DNA of 15,027 nt from Campylobacter sp. (lineage in GTDB: Bacteria > Campylobacterota > Campylobacteria > Campylobacterales > Campylobacteraceae), in contig JAILCJ010000089.1 in NCBI GenBank assembly GCA_024680445.1, positions 1 to 15,027 of the forward strand, read 5' to 3'. The notes under the pieces were generated by a model. The model was not told where the DNA came from. It ran no database searches and worked only from the letters and a program-made list of their open reading frames with translations. The translations under genes were made by a program, and so were the position numbers. Every line of letters starts with the position of its first letter. Positions within the stretch are counted from its first letter, which is position 1. Shown here one piece after another: positions 13,900 to 15,027 of the stretch.

Positions 13900-14574
13900 T
13901 CATTTGGAATTTTCTTTGTTGTTAGCTTCGTCATCTTCGCTGTCTTGTAAATTTTTACCAAGCACCGAGGACGCCAAAGCACCTATAGCTAAACCACCAA
14001 AAAACGGAAAATTCGGATTTGCGAGCAGAGTATTTAACTCAGCTGGATTTGATTTTCCGCTTAAAATATCACTTAGTTTTTGGCTCATTTCATTGAAATT
14101 TTGCTGATAATTGTTTAGCAAATTTTCATAATTCATAAAATTTTGCGTAGAATTTTTATCATTATTTTGCGAATTATTTTGCGTAAATTCTAAACGCAAA
14201 AGCTCCTTCAAGCTCACGATGTATTCGTTATTTGAAGTCGCCCAAAGTCTAAAAAAAACATCTTTTAGCTCCTCATCATCGCAGTTTTGACAAAACAAAT
14301 CATAGTTTTTGTTTAGAGCGATTTCATAATTTAATGCAACTATGATGGCCTCAAAAACATTGTCGGCGTTTTGTGTAGGCGGGATATTTGCTAGCAAATT
14401 CTCATCAAATTTGATCTTTTTTGCGGTGGCAAAATTTTCTAACAAACTCAAAGCTTTGTTGCGAATCTGTGCGATTTGCTCAAAAACCACGCCAAATTTT
14501 TTTAGCTCATCATAAAGCTTTTCGCCACTTTTTTCATTTATATATGCTAGGCTTAAAAGTTCTTGTGTTTTCAT
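13900..14574 (-). CDS. Degenerate ferritin-like (DUF2202-type) protein with C-terminal membrane helix
   Basis: The 224-residue protein reads like a four-helix ferritin-like domain: LLSLAYINEKSGEKLYDELKK (6-26), VFEQIAQIRNKALSLLENF (30-48), YEIALNKNYDLF (83-94) and LWATSNNEYIVSLKELL (110-126). I align these with DUF2202 patterns, in which helix 2 normally ends EQxH and helix 4 has RNH. Here those iron-ligand positions are IRNK and NNE, so the diiron site seems lost. An Asn/Gln-rich linker (131-165) leads to a glycine-zipper helix FPFFGGLAIGALASSVLG (189-206) and an acidic tail. The ATG overlaps the upstream TGA by four bases. The fold is inferred by eye; an unrelated helical protein is possible. 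Confidence 0.8.
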   Translation of the reverse strand: MKTQELLSLAYINEKSGEKLYDELKKFGVVFEQIAQIRNKALSLLENFATAKKIKFDENLLANIPPTQNADNVFEAIIVALNYEIALNKNYDLFCQNCDDEELKDVFFRLWATSNNEYIVSLKELLRLEFTQNNSQNNDKNSTQNFMNYENLLNNYQQNFNEMSQKLSDILSGKSNPAELNTLLANPNFPFFGGLAIGALASSVLGKNLQDSEDDEANNKENSK

Positions 14575-14885
14575 GCTATCTGCTCTGCTATATCGTTTAT
14601 TTTGTCACTTATGGCTTGTAAATTTCTGCCATTTAGCAAATCCTCCCAAAGCTCTTGTGCGAAGACTTGCGGATCATAAAAAACTGTGAGCGAACCTATG
14701 ATTTTGTTGAATTTGACTTCTTTTATGCCGTTAATTTTGGCGATAATAGAATCAATTTTGCTAAGCTCATTTGCGTCAAAATCTTGGGTTATTTTTGCGC
14801 TCACCCTGACTCTCAATCTACCCGGCGTATGTGAAATAGGGGTGAAAAAACTCGCGATTTTTGCTAATTTCTCAACACTAATCAT
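14571..14885 (-). CDS. Stand-alone HMA2-like domain protein, first gene of the ferrosome-like operon
   Basis: The 104-residue protein has the pattern of an HMA2-type ferredoxin-like fold: an Arg-rich first strand TPGRLRVRV (20-28), helix 40-52, strands IKEVKFNKIIGSLTVFYDP (54-72), then helices 73-84 and 88-103. It lacks the CxxC of copper/zinc HMA domains. The same layout occurs in the N-terminus of the ATPase (KNRVRLRV, then VKNARVNIYAKSVIIEYND), so the two domains are homologous. Proteins with a Gly-Arg-x-Arg type strand accompany FezB in described ferrosome clusters, as I recall. AAAGGAG lies just ahead of the ATG. It leads the operon and is followed by a four-base overlap with the next gene. 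Confidence 0.85.
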   Translation of the reverse strand: MISVEKLAKIASFFTPISHTPGRLRVRVSAKITQDFDANELSKIDSIIAKINGIKEVKFNKIIGSLTVFYDPQVFAQELWEDLLNGRNLQAISDKINDIAEQIA

Positions 14886-14914
14886 AACTTCTCCTTTCGT
14901 TTTGGCGTATTATC

Positions 14915-14920
14915 TGACTA
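14915..14920 (-). promoter_or_regulatory. Possible -10 box of the ferrosome-like operon
   Basis: The minus strand reads GATAAT about 30 bases before the first ATG, with TTACGA 16 bp upstream as a poor -35. The 142 bases from 14886 to the window end are non-coding and should hold the operon promoter. Confidence 0.3.
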
Positions 14921-14948
14921 AGTAGCTTAATCGTAACTTAATACTTTT

Positions 14949-14963
14949 TGCGTATCGTTATCA
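14949..14963 (-). promoter_or_regulatory. Weak Fur-box-like sequence upstream of the ferrosome-like operon
   Basis: The minus strand reads TGATAACGATACGCA, which agrees with the 7-1-7 Fur pattern TGATAAT-N-ATTATCA at 10 of the 14 arm positions; the left half is strong and the right half weak. It lies 64 bases before the first ATG. Iron control of such operons by Fur is reported in other bacteria. Confidence 0.3.
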
Positions 14964-15027
14964 GATATATTTTGAAAAAACTTACTGGTTTTAAAACTAA
15001 TTATCAAAAAATAGCAAAATTTAGCTG

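Overview
The window looks like chromosomal DNA from a Campylobacter-type organism (Campylobacterota). The base composition is strongly AT-rich, ribosome sites are AAAGGA-like, promoters have a good -10 box and usually a weak -35, and the word AAATTTGA and its palindrome ATCAAATTTGAT are extremely frequent. The genus is inferred from style and protein resemblance; no rRNA is present to confirm it.

Layout. Bases 1-305 hold a tandem array (89-bp period) of ATCAAATTTGAT palindromes that continues past the left edge. Next, on the minus strand, are a Y-family DNA polymerase (346-1602) and the fluoride channel gene crcB (1599-1985), overlapping by 4 bases. Two plus-strand tRNA genes follow, tRNA-Gln(TTG) and an initiator-type tRNA-Met(CAT), behind a near-perfect sigma-70 promoter, and then about 375 bp without a gene that carries a G8 tract. 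On the minus strand an alsT-type amino acid:cation symporter gene abuts modD, a NadC-like phosphoribosyltransferase.

The middle holds a possible small RNA/nucleotide-repair regulon. It comprises a secreted 5'-nucleotidase/cyclic phosphodiesterase (5229-6755, minus), a WYL-domain HTH regulator (7048-8022, minus) and a divergent rtcB RNA ligase (8107-9303, plus). The same 17-bp inverted repeat, TTGACAAAATATGTCAA, lies both in the regulator/rtcB divergent gap and upstream of the nucleotidase, so it is a candidate operator for the WYL protein.

The right third (14885 down to 9427, minus strand) is one compact operon that I read as a ferrosome (fez)-type iron-storage organelle cluster. Its genes, in order, encode: a stand-alone HMA2-like protein; a degenerate ferritin-like protein with a membrane tail; a membrane-anchored protein with 11-residue repeats and a very basic tail; a doubtful repeat-encoded ORF; a 93-residue membrane protein; a protein with nonapeptide repeats and a C-terminal membrane helix; a P1B-type ATPase with an SCA motif instead of CPx and an Arg-rich HMA2-like N-terminus (FezB-like); and a 92-residue membrane protein. 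A 13-bp perfect hairpin with a T-rich tail closes the operon. A weak Fur-box-like sequence precedes it. Several of the small proteins share a glycine-zipper membrane helix, which suggests they assemble together in one membrane. The ferrosome assignment is inference from gene content and motifs, not a database match.
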